A stretch of DNA of 64,000 bases, taken from Coturnix japonica (taxonomy: Eukaryota > Chordata > Aves > Galliformes > Phasianidae). The stretch's first letter is position 1, and every line of letters begins with the position of its first letter. The DNA lies in NCBI RefSeq assembly GCF_001577835.2, contig NC_029542.1, positions 501,861-565,860 on the forward strand, given 5' to 3'. Made by a program: the position numbers and the translations under genes. The notes beneath the pieces are model-generated. The model had not been told where the DNA came from, ran no database searches, and was given only the letters and a program-made list of their open reading frames with translations. Positions 23,441 through 33,260 of the stretch are shown piece by piece.

Positions 23441-23746
23441 TTAGCAGGGGAAGAACCTCCTGCTACTGTAGCGGCTGCCTAAGCCAGAGAGACCAAAGCC
23501 TCCAGAGGAGATGGGCACACCCTCAGAGCTAAGGATGCTGCCAACAGCAGCGGAGGTGGAGGATCCCACGGCGGTGTTCTGCGGGAAGGAGCTGAGGATG
23601 GGTCCGGGCAGGGTCACCACCACGGGAGAGGGCTGGATGAAGACGTTGGAGTCCTGGCACTGCCTGACGCAGGGCTCATTGCAGCTGTTGGCCAGCGGGG
23701 TTGGGCCGCAGGGCTGGCAGGGCAGGCACTGGTCGTAGCAGGACAT
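23441..23746 (-). CDS. Feather beta-keratin (101 aa)
   Basis: This is an intact keratin. It starts [20 protein letters not shown], lacking the RLP tripeptide that most copies have after CLP, and ends SSRRFFPC. The head has the usual Cys cluster, the core is [20 protein letters not shown], and the tail is Gly/Ser-rich. Exon 2 starts at 23767 after a good acceptor. The exon 1 donor is at 24112/24111, TATA at 24169-24176, and a likely ATTAAA poly(A) signal at 23099-23104. It forms the third head-to-head pair with 27324-27629. Of the minus-strand copies it is the only one with a fully regular coding exon. Confidence 0.92.
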   Translation of the reverse strand: MSCYDQCLPCQPCGPTPLANSCNEPCVRQCQDSNVFIQPSPVVVTLPGPILSSFPQNTAVGSSTSAAVGSILSSEGVPISSGGFGLSGLGSRYSSRRFFPC

Positions 23747-24168
23747 TTCTGGTGTTTAGAGGGGCACCTGTTGGGACAGTGGGTCAGGAGGACAGAGAAG
23801 GGAGTGAGCAACAGCCTGCCATCCCAGCAGGAGAGAGCCAAGGCAGTATGCTGGCTGAGGATGTGGAGGCTCTGTGAGGAAGCCCATGGTCTTCTCCTTC
23901 CCCACTGCATAAAAACAGACCAGAATAGCCAGGCACAAACAGGTCAGGAGACACCTCTGGCAAGACCCAGCAACTCTCCAAGATGCATGTGCTTCCCCTT
24001 TCCCACTAACAGAACGGCTTGCTCTCACAAAGCACAACATAACATGGAGGCACTTCTATGTGCAAAGAAATCCCAAAAGAAGAAGAGGTTGTGAAAGGGC
24101 TTTGGACTCACCTCGTTCCCAGGGAGATGGAGGCAAGTGGAGTGAATGACAGTGAGGAATTGGACCCG

Positions 24169-24256
24169 CTTTTATACCACTCCAGTACTGCCCCAGGCCC
24201 ACACTCACTCTGCACAGACTGTAATTATACATGTATGACACCTCTAATGCATATTT
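24169..24256 (-). promoter_or_regulatory. Keratin promoter with altered octamer
   Basis: TATAAAAG on the minus strand (24176-24169). The octamer position about 75 bp upstream reads ATATGCAT instead of ATTTGCAT, a single change. Confidence 0.55.
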
Positions 24257-25269
24257 TCACTCCTAATGTCACAGGTTGGGTTTTTGATTTCTGTCAACTG
24301 TGACATTTCATTTCCTTCTTTCTGACCTTCACAAGTCGGCCGTGGGGACACCTTTCATGTTCTATGATGAGAATTACAAAGAGTTTCCCTGCAGAAACAC
24401 GTCACTATGAGTTCAAGACACATCCAAAGTGCTGGAGGGATTCTGTGCTACAGGCACAACACATGTATCAGAGAAAATGTCATAACCTTTTTTGTAGTAA
24501 CCTTATCAGCAAGGACGGCATATCTTCCTGTAAATGCAGCCCTGTCCAGAGCCTTCTTTTTCTGGAAATACTTTTTTCCTCCTTGCTCATCTCTCTGAAG
24601 AGGAAGGTGGGCAGTTCTGCTGCTTTCAAATGTCTTTGCACGCCAAGGCAATTGTTCTGGGAGCATGTTTGAATATTTGCTTGATGATTCCTATCTCTTA
24701 ACAGTGTCTGGGGTCATCAGCCAGCCCACGGCATCAGCTGTTTGACGTAAGTAGAACATTGCCTTCCTGAGCCCTGTTATTACCCAAAAAGCCCCATGGA
24801 AACTGGTCTCTACAGTATATGGCCATGTTGGTTTTGTGGACAGAGCTTAGATTCTCCTCTTCTCAGGCAAGGATTTTCCATGTTTGAGTAGGATTCTTCC
24901 CAGTGTGGTCTTCAGGCCTGCAAACAACACGCCTGCTGGGGAAGCCTCATACCAATATGGCGGCTCATGGCTAATCCAAAATCAGATTCAAAATTGACAT
25001 TTCTCAGTAGATACCCTTCATGATGCCTGGCTTCTATTGATATTTACTTGCACTTTCAGAACATGTCCCAGCTGTCCCCATGTCTGCAGGGCAGGAAAGT
25101 GTTTTCTTCATTCAGCAAGGATAACTTGACTGCTTCTTGGGGTCAGGGAGAACTCTTGTCACTATGTACCCTTCTTGATCACCTCCAGTCCAAGAACATC
25201 CCCAGCTAACCTACAGCATCAGTACCCAGAAGTCCCGACTCATTAGAGGATAGGACACATATCGCTCCA

Positions 25270-25720
25270 ACAAAGCTGCATTTTCTTAAGGCTAAGAAAG
25301 GCACATTCAGACCAGAATGATCATCTTATTGAGGCCAGCCTCAAAAGCCTTACTAAACTCCAGCAAGAACATATCCCATTCTCTTCCACCAGGAAAGATC
25401 CACCATTCATCCCGTCCACCAGGCTTTGTATTTTTTGTAGACACTTCCCAGCTTGATCAGACCATGACTTCTCCACAGTAAATCCATGCTGTTTACTGCA
25501 TCTGATATATTCAACTTTCATGTGCCAGGAAATGATTTTCATGATGCACAGCTACAGCAGCTCCATAGGACTGAGACGTACAGTCCTGTAGTTTTCTCGC
25601 TCCTGCTTGGTCATAACAGGTCAGACATTCACTTTTCCCCCAGACTCTGGGATACTTCTCCCAGTCACCAACATATGTTTATCAAGAGTGAGCAGCTTCC
25701 TCAGCACTCGTGGGTGCATC
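25270..25720 (-). repeat. Old CR1-like LINE fragment, antisense
   Basis: This is the third paralogue of the decayed CR1 block (see 6880-7440), carried in the upstream DNA of the third keratin pair. Confidence 0.45.
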
Positions 25721-26807
25721 TCATCATAGGACAAAATATCCAGTTTGCTCAAGCTTTCCTTGTCCAAATGGTACAAATAGATAGCTCCAGTTTTTTATCC
25801 TGACCTCTGAGCCATGGGATTCCCAAAGACCACTCATGCTAGCTAAGAAAGAAACAGAGAAGACAATCAGTGCACCAGCATTTTCAGTGCTCAATTAAGC
25901 GGGACTCCCATTTCAATGGGGAGAACACTCACACATTCCTTTATTTTCCTTTAAAAATTAAGATCCTTGTAGAAAAATTTTTTGTTGCACTTCATGTCCC
26001 TAGCCATGTGCAAACACTATGGCTGTTTTCTACTCAGATTACACATTATCAACCATCCTCCAGAAGCTTCATAGTCCTGAGACTGAGATTGTAAAGCATT
26101 TTTTTGTTCCATAATACAGGCCTTTTTCTCAGGACACATCACTCATGAGCTTCCAGGAGGTGATCCCTGAGTATTAACCAACTTCCTCAGGCTCCTCTTC
26201 CCTCGAGGATCTTATCTCAGACTATTAGCCAAAGCTACTTCATGAGTAGCTCTCCAGAAGTCAAAGGTTCTGAGCTTGCTGTGTTCTCCATGCTGCCTTC
26301 AGGACACTGAATACCAGCATTTCACAAACACTGAAGCCAGTGCTGCCTTTCACATTCACATTCAACGCAAGCCCGCCCTACTAAGGGAGGATGGGGTACT
26401 GAAAAACAACCCTTTTCAGAGATCTTCTGTCATTTAGAGAAGGAAGCTAGTGACAAATAAGACAACAAAACTCCTGGTTTGTGAATGCCCTGATAAGTAG
26501 TCGGTCCAGCAGATATCATGGTGGCTGGACATTTGGATCTTACTGCAACATGGCCAGGCAATGTGAGATTAGAAAGAAAGAATGGGAGTCAGAACCATGT
26601 AGCCCACGTGAAAGGAAATCACAGGTGTATGGCTTCAGATTTTAGTGCTGAGAGGAGATGCTTCCCACCTAACAAAAAAGAGTTGCCAAATATTTCCTGG
26701 ATCTCTCACACAAGCACTTGAAAGAAGTTACCCTGGCAAAATTGTCATGACAGAAATGAGGAAATGAAATGGCAGAGTTGATGGCACCTGTGCCATTAGG
26801 AAGGATA

Positions 26808-26960
26808 ATTTGCATTTGAGGTGAGTCTCTTGGAAAATTACTGCTTTCTTAGAGTGACTGCTGGCCCGAGGCAGTGCACAAGCAGTATAAAAGTGGGCCC
26901 ATCTCCTCTCTCTCAGTCATCCACTCCTCTTGCCTTCATCTCCCTGAGAATAAGGTGAGT
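26808..26960 (+). promoter_or_regulatory. Keratin promoter and noncoding exon 1
   Basis: Octamer ATTTGCAT at 26808-26815, TATAAAAG at 26886-26893, exon 1 from about 26915 to 26954 with donor GTGAGT. All are intact and collinear with 16701-16850. Confidence 0.75.
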
Positions 26961-27323
26961 CCACAGCCCTTTCACCAGCCCCTCTTCCTCCATAATTTCT
27001 CTGTTCATGCAAGAGTCTTCATCCTATGTTGCATCTTGTCATGGCGGAAAGATCTGGGGGAGGGAAGAGGGCAGCAAGTGAGGTGTGTAGTCAGGGAGGT
27101 CTCCTGAGCCACAGGCAAAGCAGGAAACTGAATGTACTGGTCTGCCCTTCTCAGGGACAGTGGCGAGATAGGGAAGAAGATAATTAACTTCCTTACACAG
27201 CTTCCATATCCGCAGCCAACTCTGTGCTTTGGCTCTCTCCTGATGGGATGGCAGGCTGCTGCTCACTCTCCCCTTCATTTCCATCACCCTCTCTCCCAAC
27301 AGGTGTACCTCCAGACCCAAGAC

Positions 27324-27629
27324 ATGTCCTGCTGCAACCCGTGTGTGCCATGCCAGCCCTGCGGCCCAACCCCGCTGGCTAACAGCTGCAACGAGCCCTG
27401 TGTCAGGCAGTGCCAGGACTCCCAAGTCGTCATCCAGCCTTCCACCGTGGTGGTCACCCTGCCGGGACCCATCCTCAGCTCCTTCCCCCAGAACACCGCC
27501 GTCGGATCCTCCTCATCAGCTGCCGTGGGCAGCGCCCTCAGCGCCCAGGGAGTGCCCATCTCCTCTGGGGGCTTTGACCTCTCCTGCATTGGCAGCCGCT
27601 ACTGTGGCAGAAGGTGCTTCCCCTGCTAA
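27324..27629 (+). CDS. Feather beta-keratin, Cys-rich tail variant (101 aa)
   Basis: This is an intact keratin starting [20 protein letters not shown], shorter in the head than its neighbours, with the core [20 protein letters not shown]. Its tail [15 protein letters not shown] has Cys where the other copies have Gly, Ser or Phe, so it offers more disulphide partners. Codon choice in the core also differs from the other five copies (for example GTGGTCACC), marking it as the most divergent plus gene. Exon 2 starts at 27303, poly(A) signal AATAAA at 28036-28041, promoter intact. It is probably the best-preserved plus-strand gene of the array. Confidence 0.93.
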   Translation: MSCCNPCVPCQPCGPTPLANSCNEPCVRQCQDSQVVIQPSTVVVTLPGPILSSFPQNTAVGSSSSAAVGSALSAQGVPISSGGFDLSCIGSRYCGRRCFPC

Positions 27630-28304
27630 AGGTGCTGGCATTGCCCTTGGACAAAGACTGCCCTGGACGCAGAAGCTGGTAGCAGTCCTGCAGAGGAGCA
27701 CTGGAATCTTGTTTTTACAGGGTCCAAGCAACGCCAGCACCAATTGCAAATGAACAGGTCCAGCATGATCTCTCGGGAAGCTTTGTCCATGTTTGCCCTT
27801 CCCCTCTTCTGCTCAGTCCTTTTCCTCCTGATGCCTTCTTTGTCACCTGTGCCCCTGTGGTCTGTCAAACCCAGGAATCCAGACTAGGGAGGACATGATG
27901 GCCCATCTCCCTCTGTGGAAAGTGCAGATGGACAGCTGGTCAGACATCCACCATGGCCAGAGTGCCGACTCTATCCCTGGTTCTTCCTGCATGTTTATCA
28001 CCCTTTGGAACAATTCTGTTCCCCTCTTTTGACTCAATAAAGATGTGTTGTATCTCAGTCTGTGCCTCAGCATCACTCACTCTACTCTGCAAACAGTCCT
28101 GCTGCCAGCAGATATCAGCTTCTCTGGAGACCTCAGAGAAAGTTTGAGGCATTTGTGCACCCATCGCCTTTTCCCCATCAGGAATAACCTGGATGAAAGA
28201 GCAATTAGCTCTCATTGGAGAAATCTGCCACTACCACTTGAAGAAGGGTCCTCCAGGCCTACAGTTTCCCTGGCATTCATGCCCAGCTCTGCTGCCTCTC
28301 TGTC

Positions 28305-28380
28305 ACAAGATCATACAATCACATAATGGATTGAGTTGGAAGAGTCCACACAGATCATCAGGTTCCAAGCCCCTGCCTGT
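28305..28380 (-). repeat. CR1 3'-end remnant
   Basis: Paralogue of 467-541 in the 3' flank of the preceding keratin gene. Confidence 0.5.
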
Positions 28381-28457
28381 AAGAGGCCATGCTTTTGCAC
28401 TATTGCCTCAAATTTTGCTGAGGATTGAAAATTACAGGCAAGTCCTGGGCAAGGGTT

Positions 28458-29745
28458 TTTTTTACTTCCCCTTGTTTCCAATGGTACTGCCCAATTTGCA
28501 ACAGCTGCCTGCCTAGGCAGCCTTGTGCTTGGATGAAGGCACTTGCAGACATAGAGAAATACCTGAGGATGAGAGGTTGATGGAAGGGATTTGGACTCAC
28601 CTCGTTTACAGGGAGATGGAAGCAAGGAATGGGTGAGAGAATGAGGAGATGGACACAATTTTATGCTGTTCCACCACTGCCTCAGGCCTATAATAGCTCC
28701 ACTAAGGCAGTAATTTTCCAAGAGAATCATCTCAAATGCACATAATCCTTCCTACTGGTTCAGGTTGTGGTGTTGTCTCCCTCAACTCAGCAATTTCATT
28801 TCTTCATTTCTGACATGTCTACTTTGCCCAGGTAACTTCTTTCAAGTGTTGGTGTAAGTGACCCAAGTGTTATACCAGTACAGCAACATCACCATCAACA
28901 GAATAGGAGCAGAGAATGAAGGAGCAGTTGTGTTCAGTCAGCGGACAGGGCATGGCTTGGGAGTCTCTGGAGGAGGAATGGATGGCAACTCTCTTAATAG
29001 AAATAGAACCAACTTCTCACAGCACTAAAATCTGCAGCTGTACGCCTAAGGCTTCTCTTCCTTACAGACATGCTACATAATTGTTTCTATTCCTTCCCTC
29101 TCTCTCAGATCTGACAGTCTCTGGCCATTGTGCAACAAGATGAAAACCTCCAGTCATCACGGTATCTGCTGGAGGAACAACTTAGCAGGCCATAAGCAAA
29201 TGAGGAGATTCATTTTCTGTGGAGCTTCTTTCTCCAGATGACAGACAAATGAGGAGTGTGCTGTATGGGTCTTGTGCTGAATGTGAATGTGAAAGGCAGC
29301 ACTGGCCTCAGTGTCCATGAGATGGTAGTGCTGAATATCCTAAAGGCAGCAAAGTGAACACAGTAATCTCACAGTGCTGGAATTCAGGAGAGCAGAAAAT
29401 GTCCTTTTCAAGGACCTACTGTATAGATTATCATGAGATAAGACCCTGGAAGGAAGAGGAGCCCAAGGAAGCTGGTTAATTCACAAGGATCACAACTCCT
29501 GGAATGTCAGGAGTGAGGCATCAAAAGAAAGAGAACATCAGATAAAGTGTCAGGAGGCCTGCATGGGGAGACAAGTCTTGGTCAAACTCAAATACAAAAA
29601 CATGAAGTCTCTGGAGGATGGAAGCAAGGGCAGGTAACCTGAGAGGAATACAGCCATAGTGTCCGTGCAGACAGGGATAAAGTGGGGAAAGATAAAAGCC
29701 TGACAGAATTCAGTTTGGCAGAGGACATTAAGGGCAAGAAAAAAG
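28458..29745 (-). pseudogene. Orphan keratin 5' end: intron start, exon 1, promoter and upstream DNA, inverted
   Basis: Read on the minus strand this matches the plus-gene upstream region at 15830-16860. Upstream blocks occupy 29745 down to 28770. An octamer-like ATGTGCAT lies near 28738 and a weak TATA (CATAAAAT) near 28660. Exon 1 ends at donor 28601/28600 with GTGAGT. After the intron start there is no keratin coding exon; the sequence leaves homology near 28458, where the normal 3' flank of the previous gene (as at 1-640) resumes. On the other side it abuts a plus-strand keratin CDS tail at 29749. The simplest reading is an inversion that cut one plus-strand gene. Confidence 0.7.
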
Positions 29746-29748
29746 GCT

Positions 29749-30208
29749 TCCTCAGCTCTGGAGGTATGCCCATCTCCTTTGGAGACTTTGGCCTCTCCGG
29801 CTCTGGCAGCCACTACAGCAGCATGTTCTTCCCCTGCTAAAGCTGATGGTTATGACCCTGGAAAAAAGACCCCAGGGACCCAGAAGTTGGAAACAGAACT
29901 GAGACACAGCATTGGAGTTCAGCCTGTGCTCTCAGAAGACATGGTCCATTTTTGCCTTTCCCCTTTCCCACTCTCTCTTTGCCATCCTGTGCCATTGCTG
30001 CTCACTATCCACTCCCCTGGACAGTCAGTCCCACAAAGCTAGCATAGGGAGGACCTGATGGCCCTTCTCCCTCTGCGCAAAGGGCAGATGGACAGCTGGT
30101 GGCATGTCCATCATGGTCACGCAGCACAGACTATCAACTGTCCCTAATGTTTTCTGCAGCAGAGTCTTCCCTCCCAGTGATCTCACTTCCCTCTTCTGAC
30201 TCATTAAA
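29749..30208 (+). pseudogene. Feather keratin 3' fragment: CDS tail plus 3' UTR
   Basis: The frame reads SSGGMPISFGDFGLSGSGSHYSSMFFPC-like residues to a stop at 29838-29840, equal to the last 28 or so codons of the keratins, with the two Arg before FFPC replaced. A recognisable 3' UTR follows and ends with ATTAAA at 30203-30208. The first three quarters of the CDS are absent. It is the right-hand half of the gene broken by the rearrangement at 28458-29745. Confidence 0.8.
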
Positions 30209-30479
30209 GTTTTGCTGCATCCCAGCCTTTGCCTCTGTGTGGGAAAGCACCATCATTCCCATATGTGGATGTTGCTCAACAGTCCCACAGTGTCTCTGGA
30301 TTTCAATCCCATCTTTGCTGCCTCTCTGTTCTGATGTGTCCCCTCAGACATAAAGTGCATCTTGCTTGGTCACTGCTGGCCTTGATTAAGCAGTCAATTC
30401 TGCTGGATGCACTGGAGGTTTTCAGCCACACATTCAGTTGGAAATGGGAGGAAACGGAATTTGTCTTCCTCCAGATACT

Positions 30480-31005
30480 ATTCTGCTTTCCAGGTATGCA
30501 TGGATAGCAGCTCAGCAAACACATCAGCCAGTTCCTTCAGATCCCTGGGATGCATGCCCCATAGACTTGTACGTATTCAGTCACACGAGGTGGTCTCGGA
30601 CTTGCTCTGCCCTTACAGTGAGGGGGGATTTACTCCCCTATTCCCCACCTTGAGGTTTAGGGATGCGAGAAATACTAGAGTCCTACCTGCCAGTGAAGAT
30701 CGAGATGAAGAACTCATTCAGTACCTCAGCCTTCTCTTCATCCATTGAAGCCAGTTCTCCTTTTACATTTACCAAAGGAGGTACACTCACTTTGGCCTGT
30801 CTCTTCTGGCCAATTTACCTGTAGAATTTCTTCATATTGTTTTTAACGTCCTTCACCAAGTTCAGTTCTGCCTGCGCCTTGGCTTTCCTGATCCCACATC
30901 TGCAAGCTTGGACAGCATCTCTGTATTCTTCCCAGATGACACGGCCTTGTGCCAGAGCTTGTATGCACCTTTCTTTGCCCTCAAAGATAAGATAAGAGGG
31001 ATAAG
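30480..31005 (-). mobile_element. CR1 LINE fragment, antisense
   Basis: The minus-strand frame ending at 30815 includes [20 protein letters not shown] and [20 protein letters not shown], a stretch of CR1 ORF2 between endonuclease and RT. The copy is 5'- and 3'-truncated and broken. Confidence 0.85.
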
Positions 31006-31009
31006 AGGC

Positions 31010-31260
31010 CTTACAAGGGAATCTAGATATATTAGAGAATTGGGTAGTCATTAATGGAAAGAAGTTCAACAAAGGTTGATGCTGGAACTTGCACATGGGA
31101 CAGATCAGTGACAGACAAAGGTACAAACTGGGAGATGACTGACTAGAGAGCAGCTCAGAAGAAAGGAATTTGGCCATGCTGCTCAGCAGTAGGTACAGAA
31201 TGAGCTGTCAGTATGCCCTGGCAGCCAACACAGCAAACATCATTTTGGAATGCATTCAAT
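31010..31260 (+). mobile_element. CR1 LINE fragment, sense
   Basis: It reads like the CR1 region after the RT motif in sense: TTCAACAAAGGTTGATGCTG, then GCACATGGGACAGATCAGTG and CTAGAGAGCAGCTCAGAAGA. It adjoins the antisense copy at 30480-31005, giving an inverted pair of different CR1 parts. Confidence 0.6.
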
Positions 31261-31639
31261 CACAGATGTCCAACCCTCTGACTTTCCTTGTCCTCACTGA
31301 GTGAGGAGGAATTTTCTGGAGCCACATATGAAGTATATAATATAATTAACTTATATAAGTACCTCTTTTTTTTTTTTTTTAATTATTATGATATAAAAAA
31401 GAGAGCAAAAAAACCAAAACAAAACAATAAAAAATAACAAGTGCCCCATTTGCATCCTCATGCTATGTTTTTACCACCTGTTTTTACCAGGAAACTGCCA
31501 TGAAGCTGCTCAGTGTGCTAGTCAGAGATTTTTGGTGAAATTTTACTCTTTCCGTACTTTGTCCTTGAAAATACTGCACAAATATATATACTTCCAAAAA
31601 GCAATGATGAGAATAAGGTGTGACTGTGAAGCCAGTGGT

Positions 31640-32480
31640 ATTTTTTTCTGCAAAACAGCTCTTACAAAAGTCTAGTCTAATCTTCCTGATTTTGTGTTTG
31701 TTAACATTAAGGGCTTCAGAATTTTTGACCTGGAAAGGCACCACACTACTTGGTGACATCCACAGATGTGCTGAAGTTGTATTCAACCCCTCCATCAATG
31801 TAACTGATGAAGATATTAAAGAGCATCTGTCTCTTTACTGACCTGCGAGGGACACCATTTGTCACTGATCTCCACTGGGATATTGAACCATTGATTACCA
31901 CTCTCTGGGTACAATCTTGCAACCAGATCTTCGTCCAACAAACAGTCCACTTGTCAAATCAATATTTTTCCAAATTAGAGAGAAGGATGTTGTGGGGGAC
32001 CACGTCAAAGGTCTTGCTGAAGTCCAAATAGATGATACCAGTCATTCTTCCCTTGACCACTGACACTTACCAGATCATAAAAAGCCACAAGGTTGGTCAG
32101 GCAAGACCTGTCCTTCGTGAAGTCATGCTGATTCTCTTGTACCACTTCACGCTCTTCTGTGTGCTTTAGCACAGAGGCCAAGAGGATCTGCTTTATGACC
32201 TTTCCCTGTACAGAGGCTGACAGGTCAGCAGTTCCCTGGGTCATTACCCTTCCTAAAAATGGATATGATATTGCCTTACTTCCAGTCACCAAGGATTTCA
32301 CCTGACTGCCATGACTTTTCAAATATCGTTGACAGTGGCTTGGCTGCTACGTTGGCCTATGGGATACATCTCAGTAGGACCCATAGATGTGTGGATGTTC
32401 AGGTTCCTGATCTTTGCTTACAGAAGGAGGGACATTGCTAACCCAGTGCCTACCTTCCAAACCATCCACTCAAAGGAAAT
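31640..32480 (-). mobile_element. CR1 LINE fragment, antisense (RT region)
   Basis: It has reverse RT-region phrases such as GATGAAGATATTAAAGAGCA, GACCACGTCAAAGGTCTTGC and GAAGTCATGCTGATTCTCTT. It is more diverged than 18672-20290, suggesting an older subfamily. Confidence 0.75.
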
Positions 32481-32879
32481 GGAGTACCTGTGGGAATCAA
32501 ATGCTGTTTCTGCATTAGAATAAGGTTTTATTATTATTATTATTTCATGGTCTCCGCTGCCATTTTGGGAGTCATTCTACTTTATTGGGTGGGGGAGGAG
32601 AGACTCTGATAGTTTGCATCACTTATTCTCTAGATGAACCTTCCCCAGGAATACAAAGTCAGAATGTAGGTGTATATATGTATATTTTGTTATACACATT
32701 GCAAGAATAACCTGTATGAGATTTATCAAACCAGAACACAAGTCACGACATGCCCAAGGAAGTACCTGAGTTTGATCAGTAGGTTCTGGTTCAGCCACGC
32801 CCATCTCTTGCCTTCAATACTTCGAATTACTTACTTAAAACTCAATTTATTGACAGGTACCAACGGCAGCATGCGAACA

Positions 32880-33260
32880 AAGACGGCATCCGATGACACA
32901 AAGACGGCGCCGAGGCCTGCCAAGATGGCGTCGCACAGGGAGCAGAGGTTGTTGCTAGGAGACACCGCGCAGGCGCGGGAGGGAGAAGTGGTTGCTAGGA
33001 GACGTCGCGCATGCGCGGAGTGGGTAGCACGGCAGCGTGGCAGAGCGGCGGGTCGCTTTAGGCCGAGGCCGTGAGGAGGGGTGGTTCGATTCGGCTCCGT
33101 TTCGCTCGGTACCGCAGCCTTTCACCGCTATGGAAGCAGAGGATGACTTGGGTGAGGCTCGAGGTGGGGTCGGCGGGTGGCAGGGAGAGGCGGTCGCTTG
33201 GTGCTGCAGTCTGGGCCCGGTCCGGCCTACCCTGCTCTGCTCTCCTTCCCCTCCTTGTCC
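32880..33260 (+). promoter_or_regulatory. CpG-rich promoter of the GTSF1-family gene
   Basis: This short stretch is rich in CG and stands out from AT-rich flanks. It contains a 40-bp-period tandem repeat: GTTGCTAGGAGAC followed by a CGCGCA-GCGCGG block, at 32951-32978 and 32991-33018. GTTGCTAGGAGAC resembles an RFX X-box, and the second copy has the palindrome GCGCATGCGC (33007-33016), an exact NRF1 consensus. AAGATGGCG near 32922 resembles a YY1 site. Translation starts at 33130. Transcription start not determined. Confidence 0.65.

Noticed and set aside
32670-33074. 134-codon frame upstream of the GTSF1-family start
   Set aside because: It crosses into the CpG-rich promoter, with an Arg/Ala-rich chance composition in its second half; it has no family resemblance.
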